Assembly: GCF_000379525.1 (NCBI RefSeq)
Contig: NZ_KB902504.1
Span: forward strand, 155-64,154
Origin: Lamprocystis purpurea DSM 4197
GTDB lineage: Bacteria; Pseudomonadota; Gammaproteobacteria; Chromatiales; Chromatiaceae
Direction of reading: 5' to 3'
DNA: 64,000 nt
Every line of letters starts with the position of its first letter. Position 1 is the first letter of the stretch. A program made the translations under genes and the position numbers. The notes beneath the pieces are model-generated. The model saw only the letters and a program-made list of their open reading frames with translations. It searched no databases and was not told the DNA's origin. Positions 33,213 to 42,441 of this stretch are shown here, one piece after another.

Positions 33213-33236
33213 CTGTTTTTCCGGCAAGCGCCTGAT

Positions 33237-33323
33237 AGCCTTCGGACGTGATAACCGGACGTAGGGGCGGGTTTTAAACCCGCCCCTACACGAAGGTTTG
33301 TCTGGATATCAGGTGCGAACGCT
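33237..33323. repeat. MITE-like element, copy A
   Basis: This 87-base unit has terminal inverted repeats (left AGCCTTCGGACGTGATAACC; right end, complemented, AGCGTTCGCACCTGATATCC) and a 29-base central palindrome at 33261-33289. A second copy is at 42270-42357. Its right end overlaps the last codons and stop of rnfE. Confidence 0.8.
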
Positions 33324-34046
33324 ATATCCGTTGCGCAGCGACACGGCGGGCGCCTGCGCCGCGCCCGGTGCACCGCGCGCCTCACGCAGACGGGCCGCGC
33401 GTTCTTCCAGGTGCCGGCCGAGGACGTTTTTCAGCGCGATCAGCAGCCCCAGCCCGATGAAGCCGCCGGGCGGCAGGATGGCGATGAGTGCCCCGTGGTA
33501 GCCGTCGCCCAGGCTGAAACTCAAGTCCTTCGCCCAGTCCCCGAGCAGCAGGTGCGACTGATAGAAGAGGGTGCCCTGTCCGACCAGTTCGCGCAGGCCC
33601 CCGAGGGTCACCAGCACCAGGGTTGAGCCGAGTCCCATGGCGACGCCGTCCAGGAAGGCGCGGTCCACGCGGTTCTTGGAGGCGAAGGCCTCGGCGCGGG
33701 CGATGATGATGCAGTTGACCACGATCAGCGAGATAAACAGGCCCAGAATCTGATAGAGGTCGAAGAACCAGGCCTGCATCGTCAGCTCGACCATGGTCAC
33801 GAACGACGCGATCACGACGACATAGACCGGGATCCGCACCTCCGGGCGCACGAGCGGGCGGATCAGCGAGATGCTGACATTGGAGGCGGTCAAGACGAAG
33901 GTGGTCGCAATGCCCATGCCCAGCCCGCTGGTTGCGGACGTGGTGGTGGCGAGCAGGGAACAGAGCCCGAGCAGGGCGACCAGGGACTGATTGTTGGTCC
34001 ACAGCCCATCGGTGATGATCCGGCTGTAGGTCGGCGGTGTTGCCAT
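33309..34046 (-). CDS. rnfE: Rnf complex subunit RnfE
   Basis: RnfE is a polytopic inner-membrane subunit of the Rnf complex, which couples electron transfer between ferredoxin and NADH to an ion gradient. It has six hydrophobic segments and the family start ITDGLWTNNQSLVALLGLCS with TSATSGLGMG, plus a NCIIIARAEAFASKN loop. The start ATG shares one base with the rnfG stop. The last codons (YSVRT and stop) come from the repeat at 33237-33323, so the native C-terminus may have been altered. The C-terminal tail (LREARGAPGAAQAPAVSLRN) is low complexity. Confidence 0.93.
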   Translation of the reverse strand: MATPPTYSRIITDGLWTNNQSLVALLGLCSLLATTTSATSGLGMGIATTFVLTASNVSISLIRPLVRPEVRIPVYVVVIASFVTMVELTMQAWFFDLYQILGLFISLIVVNCIIIARAEAFASKNRVDRAFLDGVAMGLGSTLVLVTLGGLRELVGQGTLFYQSHLLLGDWAKDLSFSLGDGYHGALIAILPPGGFIGLGLLIALKNVLGRHLEERAARLREARGAPGAAQAPAVSLRNGYSVRT

Positions 34047-34690
34047 CAGGATGCCTCCGGCGCATGGTGCTGGGCGACCGGCGGTTCGCCGTAAAGCCGT
34101 GCACCTTGGGATTGAACATAGAGTAATGCGTTTTTCACCGCCGTGACAATCGCCCGCGGGGTGATGGTCGCCCCGGTGAACTGGTCGAAGGTGCCGCCGT
34201 CGCGCTTGACGGCCCACTGATCCAGTGTCGGTTGATCCAGCGACTTGCCGTTGAAGCGGTAAATCCAATCTGATTTGGCCTCGTCGATCTTGTCTCCCAG
34301 GCCCGGAGTCTCGCGGTGGGACAGGACCCTGACCCCGCCCACACGGCCGTCCGGCAGCACCGAGATCAGCAGATGGATGGGGCCGGCATAGCCGTTCTGA
34401 ACCACCGGGTCCAGGATCAGCGCCACCGGCTGGTCGCCGCGGCGCACCCGGTAGATCCGGGTCAGTGCGGTCCCCAGCCGCTCAGGGTCGCTCACTTCGA
34501 GGTGGTCAGCCAGTGGGTCATTGTCACCGCCGCTCGGGACAATTGCCGCCAGCTTGCGCTGCATGGCCAGCCGTTGATTGGCGGCGATGCGATCCGCCAT
34601 GGCGGCCTTGGTGACCGCGACCAGGCTGACCCCGGCGACCGCGAACCCGGCGAGTACCAGGGCGGCGAGTAAAATGGGCTTTGGATTCAT
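34046..34690 (-). CDS. rnfG: Rnf complex subunit RnfG
   Basis: RnfG is anchored by one N-terminal helix and faces the periplasm, carrying covalently bound FMN. Here the helix is residues 4-26 and the FMN-attachment motif is TGATITPRAI, with the second threonine as the likely site. ILDPVVQNGYAGPIHLL is the conserved beta core. The start ATG 34690 overlaps the rnfD stop (ATGA). The 214 residues are normal length. Confidence 0.94.
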   Translation of the reverse strand: MNPKPILLAALVLAGFAVAGVSLVAVTKAAMADRIAANQRLAMQRKLAAIVPSGGDNDPLADHLEVSDPERLGTALTRIYRVRRGDQPVALILDPVVQNGYAGPIHLLISVLPDGRVGGVRVLSHRETPGLGDKIDEAKSDWIYRFNGKSLDQPTLDQWAVKRDGGTFDQFTGATITPRAIVTAVKNALLYVQSQGARLYGEPPVAQHHAPEAS

Positions 34691-35748
34691 GACTTGCGGC
34701 CGTGACCGAAGACGCTGGGCTGGGTGTAGTGATCGATGGTGGGGGCGGCGATGTTGAGCAACAGGACCGAAAAGGCGACCGCATCCGGATACCCGCCCCA
34801 GGTGCGGATCACGAAGACCAGCACACCGATCATGGCCCCGAAGATCAACTGGCCGCGCGGCGTGGTGCTGGCGGTCACCGGGTCGGTGGCGATGAAGAAT
34901 GCGCCCAGCATGGCGGCGCCGCTCCACAGATGAAAGGCCGGGTTCGGATGGTGCTGGGGGTCGATCAGCCAGAAGAGCCCGGCCAGCATCAGCAGGGAGC
35001 CGAGCATGGCGACCGGTATCCGCCAGGTGATGACCCGCCGCCACAGGAGATAGAGCCCGCCGGCCAGAAAGGCACTGCTCACCCATTCCCAGCCGCGCCC
35101 GCCCAGGCTACCCCACCAGGACGCGCCGCGGATCGCATCCATCACCTGATGCTCGCGCAGTTGGCCGCGCAGTGCCTCCAGCGGGGTGGCGGCCGACAGG
35201 GCGTCCCAGGAGAGGTCCGGCGGCAGCGCGCCGAACAGGATCAGGCGCCAGGACTCTGTCAAAGACAAGTGATGCTGCGTCAACAGGTGAGGCGCAAGCC
35301 AGTTGGTCATCTCCACCGGGTAGGCGATGAGCAGGAAGACATAGGCCGCCATCGCCGGGTTGAAGGGGTTGTAGCCCAGGCCGCCATAGAGTTGCTTGAC
35401 CAGCATGATTGCGAAGACCATGCCGAGCAGGGTCAGCCACCAGGGCAGGGTCGGCGGGATGGCGCAGGCGAACAGGACCGCGGTCACCACCGCGCTGTAA
35501 TCCCCCAGCGTCGGCAACACCGGGCGGCGGCGCAGCCGCAGCACCAAGGCCTCGGCGGCCGTTGCGAACAGGATCGCGAGCACGCAGTTGATCAGGAGCC
35601 CCCAGCCGAAGAACCAGGTCATGACCAGTACGCCGGGGATCAGAGCCAGGAGCACCTGGAGCATCACCTGATCGACCCGGTTGGCGCGCGGGCCGTGCGG
35701 CGAGGAGAGGATGGCGGCGGTCATCTTGGGAGCAGCATTTGGGGCCAT
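34687..35748 (-). CDS. rnfD: Rnf complex subunit RnfD
   Basis: RnfD is a membrane subunit with covalently bound FMN. The 353-residue protein has about nine hydrophobic segments. The flavin attachment motif is ATDPVTASTTPRGQL, and the GYNPFNPAMAAYVFLLIAYP region matches the NqrB/RnfD family. It starts 48 bases after rnfC and overlaps rnfG. The order A-B-C-D-G-E is standard for gammaproteobacteria. Confidence 0.95.
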   Translation of the reverse strand: MAPNAAPKMTAAILSSPHGPRANRVDQVMLQVLLALIPGVLVMTWFFGWGLLINCVLAILFATAAEALVLRLRRRPVLPTLGDYSAVVTAVLFACAIPPTLPWWLTLLGMVFAIMLVKQLYGGLGYNPFNPAMAAYVFLLIAYPVEMTNWLAPHLLTQHHLSLTESWRLILFGALPPDLSWDALSAATPLEALRGQLREHQVMDAIRGASWWGSLGGRGWEWVSSAFLAGGLYLLWRRVITWRIPVAMLGSLLMLAGLFWLIDPQHHPNPAFHLWSGAAMLGAFFIATDPVTASTTPRGQLIFGAMIGVLVFVIRTWGGYPDAVAFSVLLLNIAAPTIDHYTQPSVFGHGRKS

Positions 35749-35796
35749 TGTTCTGATCCATCGGTCGGTAGCGAGAGTCCGTTGGCGAGACAGAGG

Positions 35797-37416
35797 TCAG
35801 CCCAGGTCGACGGGCTCGATCCGGGACTGGGCCGCCGCCTTCTTGGCCGCGGCACGTTGTTTGGCGGCCTCGATCAGTGCGCGCCGCGCGTCCAGGTCGC
35901 CGTCCGCGACCTGACCAGGGACGGTCGCCGCGGTCGTGTCATCCAGGATTTCCCGCTTCTTGCGCAGTTTGGACTGGCGCTCCTGCTCCAGTCGCTCCAG
36001 GCGGGCCTGCCGGGCCTGATGGCGGGCGCGGGCCTGATCGGCCTTGCGGCGTTCCTCCTCGTGTGCCCAGATCGCGTTCTTGGCGAACCGATAATACTGG
36101 ACCAGCGGGATATGGCTGGGACAGACCTGGGCGCAGCAGCCGCATTCGATGCAGTCGAACAGGTTGTAGCCCTGGGCCCGGTCGAACGCCTTGGCGCGGG
36201 CGTGCCAATAGAGTTGCTGAGGCAGCAGCCGCACCGGGCACACCTCGGCGCAGCGTCCGCACCGGATGCAGGCCAGGGCCGGGCCGGGGTCGGGGGCCTC
36301 GGCCGCGGTCAGTGCAAGCAGACAGTTGAACGCCTTGGTGATCGGGATTTCCAGGTCGCTGAGCGCGAAACCCATCATGGGACCGCCGCACAGCAGCCGC
36401 CGCGGCGTCTCACGAAAGCCGCCGCAGTGCGCGACCAGATGAGACAGCGGTGTACCGATGGGGACCGCCAAGTTGCCCAGCCGGGCCACCGCCCGACCGG
36501 TGACCGTGACCACCCGCGTGATCAGCGGCCGACCCAGCAGGACCGCATCGGCCACCGCGGCCGTCGTGGCCACGTTCTGGCAGGCGACCCCGATCTGGGC
36601 GGGGAGGCCGCGGGTCGGGACCTCCCGGCCGGTGAGGATGCGGATCAACTGGCGTTCGCCGCCGCTCGGGTAGCGGGTCGGCACCGGGATGATCCGGATG
36701 TGTGGGTCCGGGCCGGATTGGGTCAGGGCCGCGGACAGGGCGGCGATGGCCGCGGGTTTGTTGTCCTCGATGCCGATCAGCACCCGCTCGGCCCCCAACA
36801 GCGTGCGGATGATCCGTGCGCCCTCCAGGACCTGGACGGACCGCTCGCGCATCAGCCGGTCGTCGCAAGTGATGTAGGGTTCACACTCGGCGCCGTTGAT
36901 GATGAGGGTTTCAATATGCCGCTCGGATCTGAGCTTGACACTGGTCGGGAAGGCGCCCCCGCCGAGACCCACCACCCCGGCCCAGTGCACCCGCTCGCGC
37001 AGCAGCGCCGGATCCAGGTGTGGATAGTCGGTCAGGGGTGCGGGGAGCGGCGCCCAAGCGTCTTGTCCGTCGGTCGCGATCACCACGCAGGGTGCGGGCA
37101 GCCCCGACGGATGCGGGATCCGTCGCTCCTCGATGGCGATCACCGTGCCGGAGCTGGAGGCATGCACGGCGGCGCTGACATAGCCGTCCGCCGTGCCGAT
37201 CACCTGGCCTTTGCGCACCTGGTCGCCGACCCGCACACCGGGCCGGGCCGGCGCGCCGATGTGTTGGCGCAACGGAATGACGAGCAGCGGCGGCAGGCGC
37301 AGCGGTTCAATGGGCTGATCGTTGGACAGGGCCTTTTCATCCGGCAGGTGGAGCCCGCCATGAAAGGTCCAGAGCCGCGATTGCCCGTGTTCGGATTCCG
37401 GGTTGGTGACACTCAT
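35797..37416 (-). CDS. rnfC: Rnf complex subunit RnfC
   Basis: RnfC is the peripheral NADH-interacting subunit with two [4Fe-4S] clusters. The N-terminus WTFHGGLHLPDEKALS is typical. A flavoprotein-like NADH/FMN region follows (GLGGGAFPTSVKL), then the two cluster motifs CIRCGRCAEVCP and CIECGCCAQVCP. An alanine/arginine/lysine-rich helical tail of about 90 residues ends the protein, a feature seen in gammaproteobacterial RnfC. The ATG at 37416 is chosen because the frame above it is not conserved. It begins four bases after the rnfB stop. Confidence 0.95.
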   Translation of the reverse strand: MSVTNPESEHGQSRLWTFHGGLHLPDEKALSNDQPIEPLRLPPLLVIPLRQHIGAPARPGVRVGDQVRKGQVIGTADGYVSAAVHASSSGTVIAIEERRIPHPSGLPAPCVVIATDGQDAWAPLPAPLTDYPHLDPALLRERVHWAGVVGLGGGAFPTSVKLRSERHIETLIINGAECEPYITCDDRLMRERSVQVLEGARIIRTLLGAERVLIGIEDNKPAAIAALSAALTQSGPDPHIRIIPVPTRYPSGGERQLIRILTGREVPTRGLPAQIGVACQNVATTAAVADAVLLGRPLITRVVTVTGRAVARLGNLAVPIGTPLSHLVAHCGGFRETPRRLLCGGPMMGFALSDLEIPITKAFNCLLALTAAEAPDPGPALACIRCGRCAEVCPVRLLPQQLYWHARAKAFDRAQGYNLFDCIECGCCAQVCPSHIPLVQYYRFAKNAIWAHEEERRKADQARARHQARQARLERLEQERQSKLRKKREILDDTTAATVPGQVADGDLDARRALIEAAKQRAAAKKAAAQSRIEPVDLG

Positions 37417-37420
37417 CCGA

Positions 37421-37978
37421 CTAAGCTGCCAGGCGCTCGGTCGGTGCCGGCCAGCGCCAATGGGCCAGATCACTACCCACCGGAACCATGCGGATGCAGG
37501 CGACCGGGCAGGGCGCCAGGCAGAGTCCGCAGCCGGTGCACTCGGCGGCGAGGACCCCGTGCAATTGCTTGGCCGCTCCGACGATGGCATCCACGGGGCA
37601 GGATTGGACGCACAGGGTGCAGCCGATGCACGCCTGATCGTCGATCAGGGCGACCTTGGGTGCCTGAACCTCGGTCTCCAGGGGCTCGGGTTCGCGGCCG
37701 AGCAGGTCGGCCAAGGCACGCGCGGTCGCCTCCCCTCCGGGAATGCACTTGTTGATGGCGGCTTCGCCCTTGGCCACCGCCTCCGCGTAAGGACGGCAGC
37801 CCGGATATCCGCACTGCCCGCATTGCGACTGGGCGAGCAATGCATCGATCTGATCGGCGATGGGGTCACCCTCAACCCGAAACCGGATAGCCGAATAGCC
37901 CAGCAGCAAACCCAGCACGGCGGCCAGCGTGGTCATGGCGAGGATGGCGGTCAGCACGGCCGAGGACATCGGATGCAA
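37421..37978 (-). CDS. rnfB: Rnf complex subunit RnfB
   Basis: RnfB is a ferredoxin-like subunit anchored by one helix (about residues 8-28). The first cluster motif is [19 protein letters not shown], with two further [4Fe-4S] ferredoxin motifs, [16 protein letters not shown] and [12 protein letters not shown]. At 185 residues it is complete. ATG 37978 or ATG 37969 may start it. It is separated from rnfA by five bases. In purple bacteria Rnf supplies reduced ferredoxin to nitrogenase, which fits cowN elsewhere in this window. Confidence 0.95.
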   Translation of the reverse strand: MHPMSSAVLTAILAMTTLAAVLGLLLGYSAIRFRVEGDPIADQIDALLAQSQCGQCGYPGCRPYAEAVAKGEAAINKCIPGGEATARALADLLGREPEPLETEVQAPKVALIDDQACIGCTLCVQSCPVDAIVGAAKQLHGVLAAECTGCGLCLAPCPVACIRMVPVGSDLAHWRWPAPTERLAA

Positions 37979-37983
37979 TCGCC

Positions 37984-38565
37984 TTAGCGCGAGACCAGTC
38001 CGGCGAAGCCCATGAAGGCGAGCGACATCAGACCGGCCGTGATCATGGCGACGGCGCTGCCCTGGAAGGGTCGGGGTACGTCAGCCACGGTCACGCGCTC
38101 ACGGATACCGGCGAACAGGATCAAGACCAGCGAGAAACCGACGGCCGCGCCGAATCCGTAAACGGCTGACTCCGCGAGCGTGTGTCCCTGCTGCGTGTTG
38201 AGGATCGCGACGCCGAGTACGGCGCAGTTGGTGGTGATCAACGGCAGAAAGATGCCCAGCACCTGATAGAGAACCGGGCTCTGGCGGTGCATGACGGTCT
38301 CGGTAAACTGCACGACTGCCGCGATCACCAGGATATAGGCGATGGTACGCAGGTATTCGATCCCCAGGGGTAGCAGCACATAGGCTTCCACCAGCCAGGT
38401 GCAGACCGATGACAGGGTCATGACGAAGGTGGTGGCCAGGCCCATGCCGAGCGCCGTCTCGAATCGCTTGGAGACACCCATGAAGGGGCACAGGCCGAGA
38501 AACTTGACCAGTACGAAGTTGTTGACCAGCACCGTGCTGATCAGGATCAGGGCGTACTCTGTCAT
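37984..38565 (-). CDS. rnfA: Rnf complex subunit RnfA
   Basis: RnfA is the first gene of the operon and a six-helix membrane subunit homologous to RnfE. The family sequence is plain: [20 protein letters not shown], then [18 protein letters not shown]. The conserved cysteines (LCPF and TNCAVLG) match those that hold the intramembrane iron-sulfur site between RnfA and RnfE. The 193 residues are standard. Confidence 0.96.
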   Translation of the reverse strand: MTEYALILISTVLVNNFVLVKFLGLCPFMGVSKRFETALGMGLATTFVMTLSSVCTWLVEAYVLLPLGIEYLRTIAYILVIAAVVQFTETVMHRQSPVLYQVLGIFLPLITTNCAVLGVAILNTQQGHTLAESAVYGFGAAVGFSLVLILFAGIRERVTVADVPRPFQGSAVAMITAGLMSLAFMGFAGLVSR

Positions 38566-38686
38566 GCGGCGTCCGCTGGACTGGTGATGGTGTTGCTGGT
38601 GAAACGCCCGGCCCCGAGCCGGAGGTCCGGGCCGTGAAACGCCGGGAGCATACGCGAGCCGACTCGTCCGCTACAACTGTGCGCGT

Positions 38687-40015
38687 TCAGGGTTTCTGGA
38701 CCGCGCTCCCGCTGAGGGTCGGCGGGGCGCTCGGCAGTCGCAGCCCGGCGGTGCTTTGCGCGGCTACCCGGCCGAGCAGTGACCGTGCGACATCGGCCCC
38801 GGCCCGGCGGCCGGAGTGCAGCGCCCATTGGATCGAGGGCGCGCTGCGGTACTCACCGCACACCCAGAGCCAATCGGCGACGCGTTGCCCGGCGTCGCCC
38901 GGATAGTGGACCGGCGGCGTCTGGAGCGGCAGGGCCTGCGGTATCCGGTACACGGCAAGCCGCTCCCAGCCCCGCACCTGATCGCCGAACCAGCCGGCGA
39001 GTTCGCGGCGCAGGATGGTTTCCAATGTGTCCGGGTTGTGTTCTGCCCCGTGGCAATTGACGCTCACCAGCGTTTGACCCGCCGGGGCGTAATGACCGGA
39101 CAGGTTGCTCGGGCACAGCAGGCTGTTGATGTGTCCGTGGCCCTCGCCGTTGAGGACCAGGTAAGGCCCTTCGATGGGCGGCCGCACGGCCGCGAAATAG
39201 ACACAGGTGGTCCCGCGGCTCGCGGTGGCGGCGTCGGATGGATCGAGCAGGCGCGCGGCCGCGGGTGCGCTGGCGGCGATCACCAGGGCGCGGGCGCGCA
39301 GGCGCTCGCCGGAGGCCAGGGTGACCGTCCGCTCGGTGATGCTGTCGACGCGGCACCCGGTGCGGACTTGGGTGCGGGTCAGCCGAGCGGCGAGTTGGGC
39401 CGGAATCTCGCCCATGCCGCGGGCCGGCAGTGAGGTATCCCCGAGGGCGAAGGCACGGAAGACGAATTCGAAGGCGCGCGACGAGACCGCCAGCTCAGGG
39501 TCGAAGAACACTCCGCTGAAGAATGGCTTGAAGAAGCGGTCGATGATCCGCGCAGAAAAGCCCAGGGTGCGCAGATAGGCGCAGGCCTCGGTTTCCGGAC
39601 GGTTGTAGAGCGCTTCCAAGTCGCCGCGCAGGCAGCGGTGCCGCAGTCGCAGCAGCCGTAACTTATCCGCCAGGGTGCCGACCGGCGAGACCAGCATTTC
39701 CGGCAGCCGCAGCGGTCGCCGCCAGACATCGCTGACCCGCAGCAAACGCCCGCCGACGCGCACCAGCGCGCCCGGATAGAAGGGCCGCAGATCGAGCCGG
39801 TCGTAATCGAGCAGGTGCCGCGCATCCGGATACCAGGTCTGCAGCACCTGAAACCCGCGGTCGAGCAGGAATCCCTGGCGCTGGTCGGTCCGGATGCGCC
39901 CGCCGATGCCGTCGGACGCCTCCAGCACCAGGGGTTCAAGCCCGTTGTCCCGCAGCGTCGAGGCGCAGGCGAGGCCGGACAAGCCGGCGCCGATTATGAT
40001 GACATCCGCATTCAT
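38687..40015 (-). CDS. FAD-dependent oxidoreductase, amine-oxidase-like
   Basis: This 442-residue flavoprotein has the N-terminal dinucleotide-binding motif GAGLSGLACASTL with the ribose-binding acid in VLEASDGIGGR, and a C-terminal FAD segment (WVCGEYRSAPSIQWALHSG). These are hallmarks of the flavin amine oxidase/phytoene desaturase-like superfamily. The ATG at 40015 starts the canonical N-terminus. The substrate cannot be predicted. Its gene is 26 bases downstream of a ferredoxin-NADP reductase-like gene on the same strand, so the pair may share a transcript. Confidence 0.85.
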   Translation of the reverse strand: MNADVIIIGAGLSGLACASTLRDNGLEPLVLEASDGIGGRIRTDQRQGFLLDRGFQVLQTWYPDARHLLDYDRLDLRPFYPGALVRVGGRLLRVSDVWRRPLRLPEMLVSPVGTLADKLRLLRLRHRCLRGDLEALYNRPETEACAYLRTLGFSARIIDRFFKPFFSGVFFDPELAVSSRAFEFVFRAFALGDTSLPARGMGEIPAQLAARLTRTQVRTGCRVDSITERTVTLASGERLRARALVIAASAPAAARLLDPSDAATASRGTTCVYFAAVRPPIEGPYLVLNGEGHGHINSLLCPSNLSGHYAPAGQTLVSVNCHGAEHNPDTLETILRRELAGWFGDQVRGWERLAVYRIPQALPLQTPPVHYPGDAGQRVADWLWVCGEYRSAPSIQWALHSGRRAGADVARSLLGRVAAQSTAGLRLPSAPPTLSGSAVQKP

Positions 40016-40041
40016 GGCCCGGTCACGCCCTGCGATTGCGA

Positions 40042-40785
40042 TTAGTGATACTGCTCGGCGGAGTAATGGCCTGGGGCATGGCGGCGGTGGCGAACCAGAC
40101 CGCGCGCCTCCAGGATCTGCTTGGCATCCTTGATCATCGCGGAGTTGCCGCACAGCATGACGTGGCTGGACTCCGGATCGATCCGGGCGGCCGCCCGCTC
40201 TTCCAGCGCGCCGCTGGTCAGCAGGTCGGTGATACGCCCGTGCAGGGCCTGCGCCTGGGTTTCCCGACTGATCGCCGGGATCAGGCTGAATTGCGGCCCG
40301 CGCTGGGCCGCGATCGACGCCAGGGTCTCACCGTAGACCAGATCGGCGGCGGCACGTACGCCATGGACCAGGATAACGCGTTTGAAGTGCTCCCAGGGGG
40401 CCGCCGTGCGCAGAATCGACAGGTAAACCCCGATCGCCGTCCCGGTGGCAAGCAGCCACAGAGTGTCGGCGGGCTGCACCGACTCCAGGGTGAAGATGCC
40501 GCCGGCCTGGGCCGCGACCCATACCGGATCGCCGATCTTCAGTTCCGACAGGCGCGGGGTGAGCGGCCCTCCCGGCACCTCGTTGAAGAGGACCTCCAAG
40601 GGGCGATCCTGGGGTGCATTGACCAGCGAGTAGGGCCGTCCCACGCGATCGGTACCGATATCCAGGGCGATTTTCGTGTACTGACCTGCCGTGAAATCCG
40701 CCATCGGGGCGTCGACCTGTATGCTGTAAAGCCCGTCGGTCCAAATGTGTTTGCCGACGACCGTGCCTTTGACCCATTCGCTCAT
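40042..40785 (-). CDS. Ferredoxin-NADP reductase family protein
   Basis: This Fpr-type flavoprotein reduces ferredoxin or flavodoxin with NADPH, or the reverse. FAD is bound at GRPYSLVNAP; NADP(H) binding is seen at LLATGTAIGVYLSIL and MLCGNSAMIKDAKQIL. The 247 residues match the subclass I bacterial enzymes. The start ATG 40785 gives a proper N-terminus (MSEWVKGTVV). Placed near the rnf operon, it suggests a shared ferredoxin pool. Confidence 0.93.
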   Translation of the reverse strand: MSEWVKGTVVGKHIWTDGLYSIQVDAPMADFTAGQYTKIALDIGTDRVGRPYSLVNAPQDRPLEVLFNEVPGGPLTPRLSELKIGDPVWVAAQAGGIFTLESVQPADTLWLLATGTAIGVYLSILRTAAPWEHFKRVILVHGVRAAADLVYGETLASIAAQRGPQFSLIPAISRETQAQALHGRITDLLTSGALEERAAARIDPESSHVMLCGNSAMIKDAKQILEARGLVRHRRHAPGHYSAEQYH

Positions 40786-40998
40786 TTTTGTTCCGTTTAC
40801 ATCGGGGAGTTGCTGATTATAAGGGGTTGCGGGGCGCGCCGATCCGATGCGCCCCGCTACCTGGGACATTGGTCCTCCGGCATCCGCATTCAAACCACCG
40901 GCAACCCTGGCCGCGGCAAGGCGGGGACTGGTTGCTTTCCGCAGTGAGCGCACTATCTCCCAAGCCCGCTTCCTGTCCCTTATAACCGGAGATTCGAC

Positions 40999-41544
40999 GT
41001 GAAAACAGCTTTGCTCGCCCTTAGTCTTGCCGCGGTCAGTGCCGGCGCCGGTGCCGACCCCACACCCTGTCCGCCCTTGCTGGACGTCACCTTGCGCCGG
41101 CTGGCGGGGGATGAGCAGGTGAATCTGTGCGAGGCTTACCGCGGCCAGGTGATCCTGGTCGTCAACACCGCCAGTAAATGCGGCTTTACCTCCCAGTACG
41201 AGGGGCTCGAGGCACTCTACCGCAAATACAAGGATCAGGGATTCGTCGTGCTGGGGTTCCCGTCCAATGATTTTATGAGTCAGGAGCCGGGGAGCGAGGA
41301 GGAAATTCAGAAATTCTGCCGCCTGACCTACGCGGTCGAGTTCCCGATGTTCGAGAAGGTCAGCGTCACCAAGGGCAGCGCGACCCCCCTATTCGAGCGA
41401 CTCGCCGCGGCCGGGGCACCTTATCCCAAGTGGAACTTCTACAAATATTTGATCGATCGCCAGGGGAATCTGGTCGATCACTACGTGAGTTTCACCGCGC
41501 CGGACGGCGGGAAGATCGAGAAGGCGATCGAAAAACTGCTCTGA
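40999..41544 (+). CDS. Glutathione peroxidase-like protein, periplasmic
   Basis: The enzyme reduces peroxides with glutathione or thioredoxin. A signal peptide (MKTALLALSLAAVSAGAGA) points to the periplasm. The peroxidatic residue is cysteine (NTASKCGFTSQY), not selenocysteine. The second motif reads FPSNDFMSQEPGS, with Asp where the classical enzymes carry the catalytic Gln (NQFG), while WNF is kept near the C-terminus. The 181 residues are full length. It begins 14 bases after GGAG in a promoter region that faces away from the reductase gene. Confidence 0.92.
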   Translation: MKTALLALSLAAVSAGAGADPTPCPPLLDVTLRRLAGDEQVNLCEAYRGQVILVVNTASKCGFTSQYEGLEALYRKYKDQGFVVLGFPSNDFMSQEPGSEEEIQKFCRLTYAVEFPMFEKVSVTKGSATPLFERLAAAGAPYPKWNFYKYLIDRQGNLVDHYVSFTAPDGGKIEKAIEKLL

Positions 41545-41559
41545 GGTCACCGCGATCTC

Positions 41560-42258
41560 ATGGCCGGTGACCGCGTGCCTGGTAAGTCCTTTGGCAGGTT
41601 GCAAGTGCTCGGTGTCTGGCTCGGGTGCAGCCTGCTCGTCTGCGCCATGCCGCTCGCGGCCGGACTCCTGACGACGGAGCGGACCTTAGCCAACTTTACT
41701 TTCATCGGCGAAGACTTGGCGTATTCCCCCGACCCGGGTGCGCGCGCCTTGCCCGTCGACAGTGCGATGGCCTTTCCCGTAACCGACCCGGACTTGGGTG
41801 ACGGCAGCGCGGACCGCGCGCAGGAGCCTCTGCGCGGCTCCCTGCATCTTGGTGTCAAGACCGATCGCTTCGGTGACTTCCGCGGCGCGGACTTCAATGC
41901 CTTCGGCAGCCTGCCGGCCTTGGCGGCCCGTCCGGAAGCCGAATTACTCAACGACTCGGTGAACTCATCGGGTCCGGGCACCCGGCTTGGCGGTCTGGAG
42001 TGTCTGTTCGAGCGGGATCGGATCAGCGGCCCACTGGTCGGCCAATACCGTCTCGCCGGCATTTTTACCTTGGCGGCCGGTGTCGACGAAGTGACCTGGG
42101 TCAAGGGCTTCGCGGACGGCGCCGCGGCCCTGCGTTTGTTGAGTGCCGAGGACGCGGGTACCGGATCGCAAGGAGCGATCAAGGCCATCCCGGCGCCGGC
42201 CACACTCGGGCTCTTGGCGTCGGGTCTGTTGCTGCTGTGGCGGCGTCGCGTCAAGTAA
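41560..42258 (+). CDS. PEP-CTERM-like exported protein
   Basis: The protein has a signal sequence (hydrophobic residues 16-34), a variable middle with no known domain, and the C-terminal sorting tail IPAPATLGLLASGLLLLWRR. That tail is a PEP-CTERM variant with PAP in place of PEP, a hydrophobic helix and a terminal arginine cluster. Such proteins are processed by exosortase (EpsH-type) and associated with extracellular matrix. No exosortase is in the window. It begins 15 bases after the peroxidase stop. The ATG at 41560 was taken. Confidence 0.75.
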   Translation: MAGDRVPGKSFGRLQVLGVWLGCSLLVCAMPLAAGLLTTERTLANFTFIGEDLAYSPDPGARALPVDSAMAFPVTDPDLGDGSADRAQEPLRGSLHLGVKTDRFGDFRGADFNAFGSLPALAARPEAELLNDSVNSSGPGTRLGGLECLFERDRISGPLVGQYRLAGIFTLAAGVDEVTWVKGFADGAAALRLLSAEDAGTGSQGAIKAIPAPATLGLLASGLLLLWRRRVK

Positions 42259-42269
42259 CGAGTCAATAG

Positions 42270-42357
42270 AGCATTCGAACGTGATAACCGGACGTAGGGG
42301 CGGGTTTCAAACCCGCCTTTACACCAAGGGTCTGTCTGGATATCAGGTACGAATGCT
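42270..42357. repeat. MITE-like element, copy B
   Basis: The second copy of the repeat at 33237-33323, in the same orientation. Terminal repeats are AGCATTCGAACGTGATAACC at the left and, complemented, AGCATTCGTACCTGATATCC at the right (17 of 20 match). The central palindrome is less perfect than in copy A. It lies just after the PEP-CTERM gene. Confidence 0.8.
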
Positions 42358-42441
42358 ATAACACGTACAACACAATCGTTGTCGTAATCAAGTGAATGAT
42401 TCCCGCGAGGATTCGCTTCTCCGATTTCGCGGATGTGCGCG

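Noticed and set aside
34702-37755. A 1017-codon open frame antisense to rnfC and rnfD
   Set aside because: It lies opposite two well-defined Rnf genes, has the Arg/Gly/Gln-rich composition of an antisense shadow in GC-rich DNA, and shows no domain.
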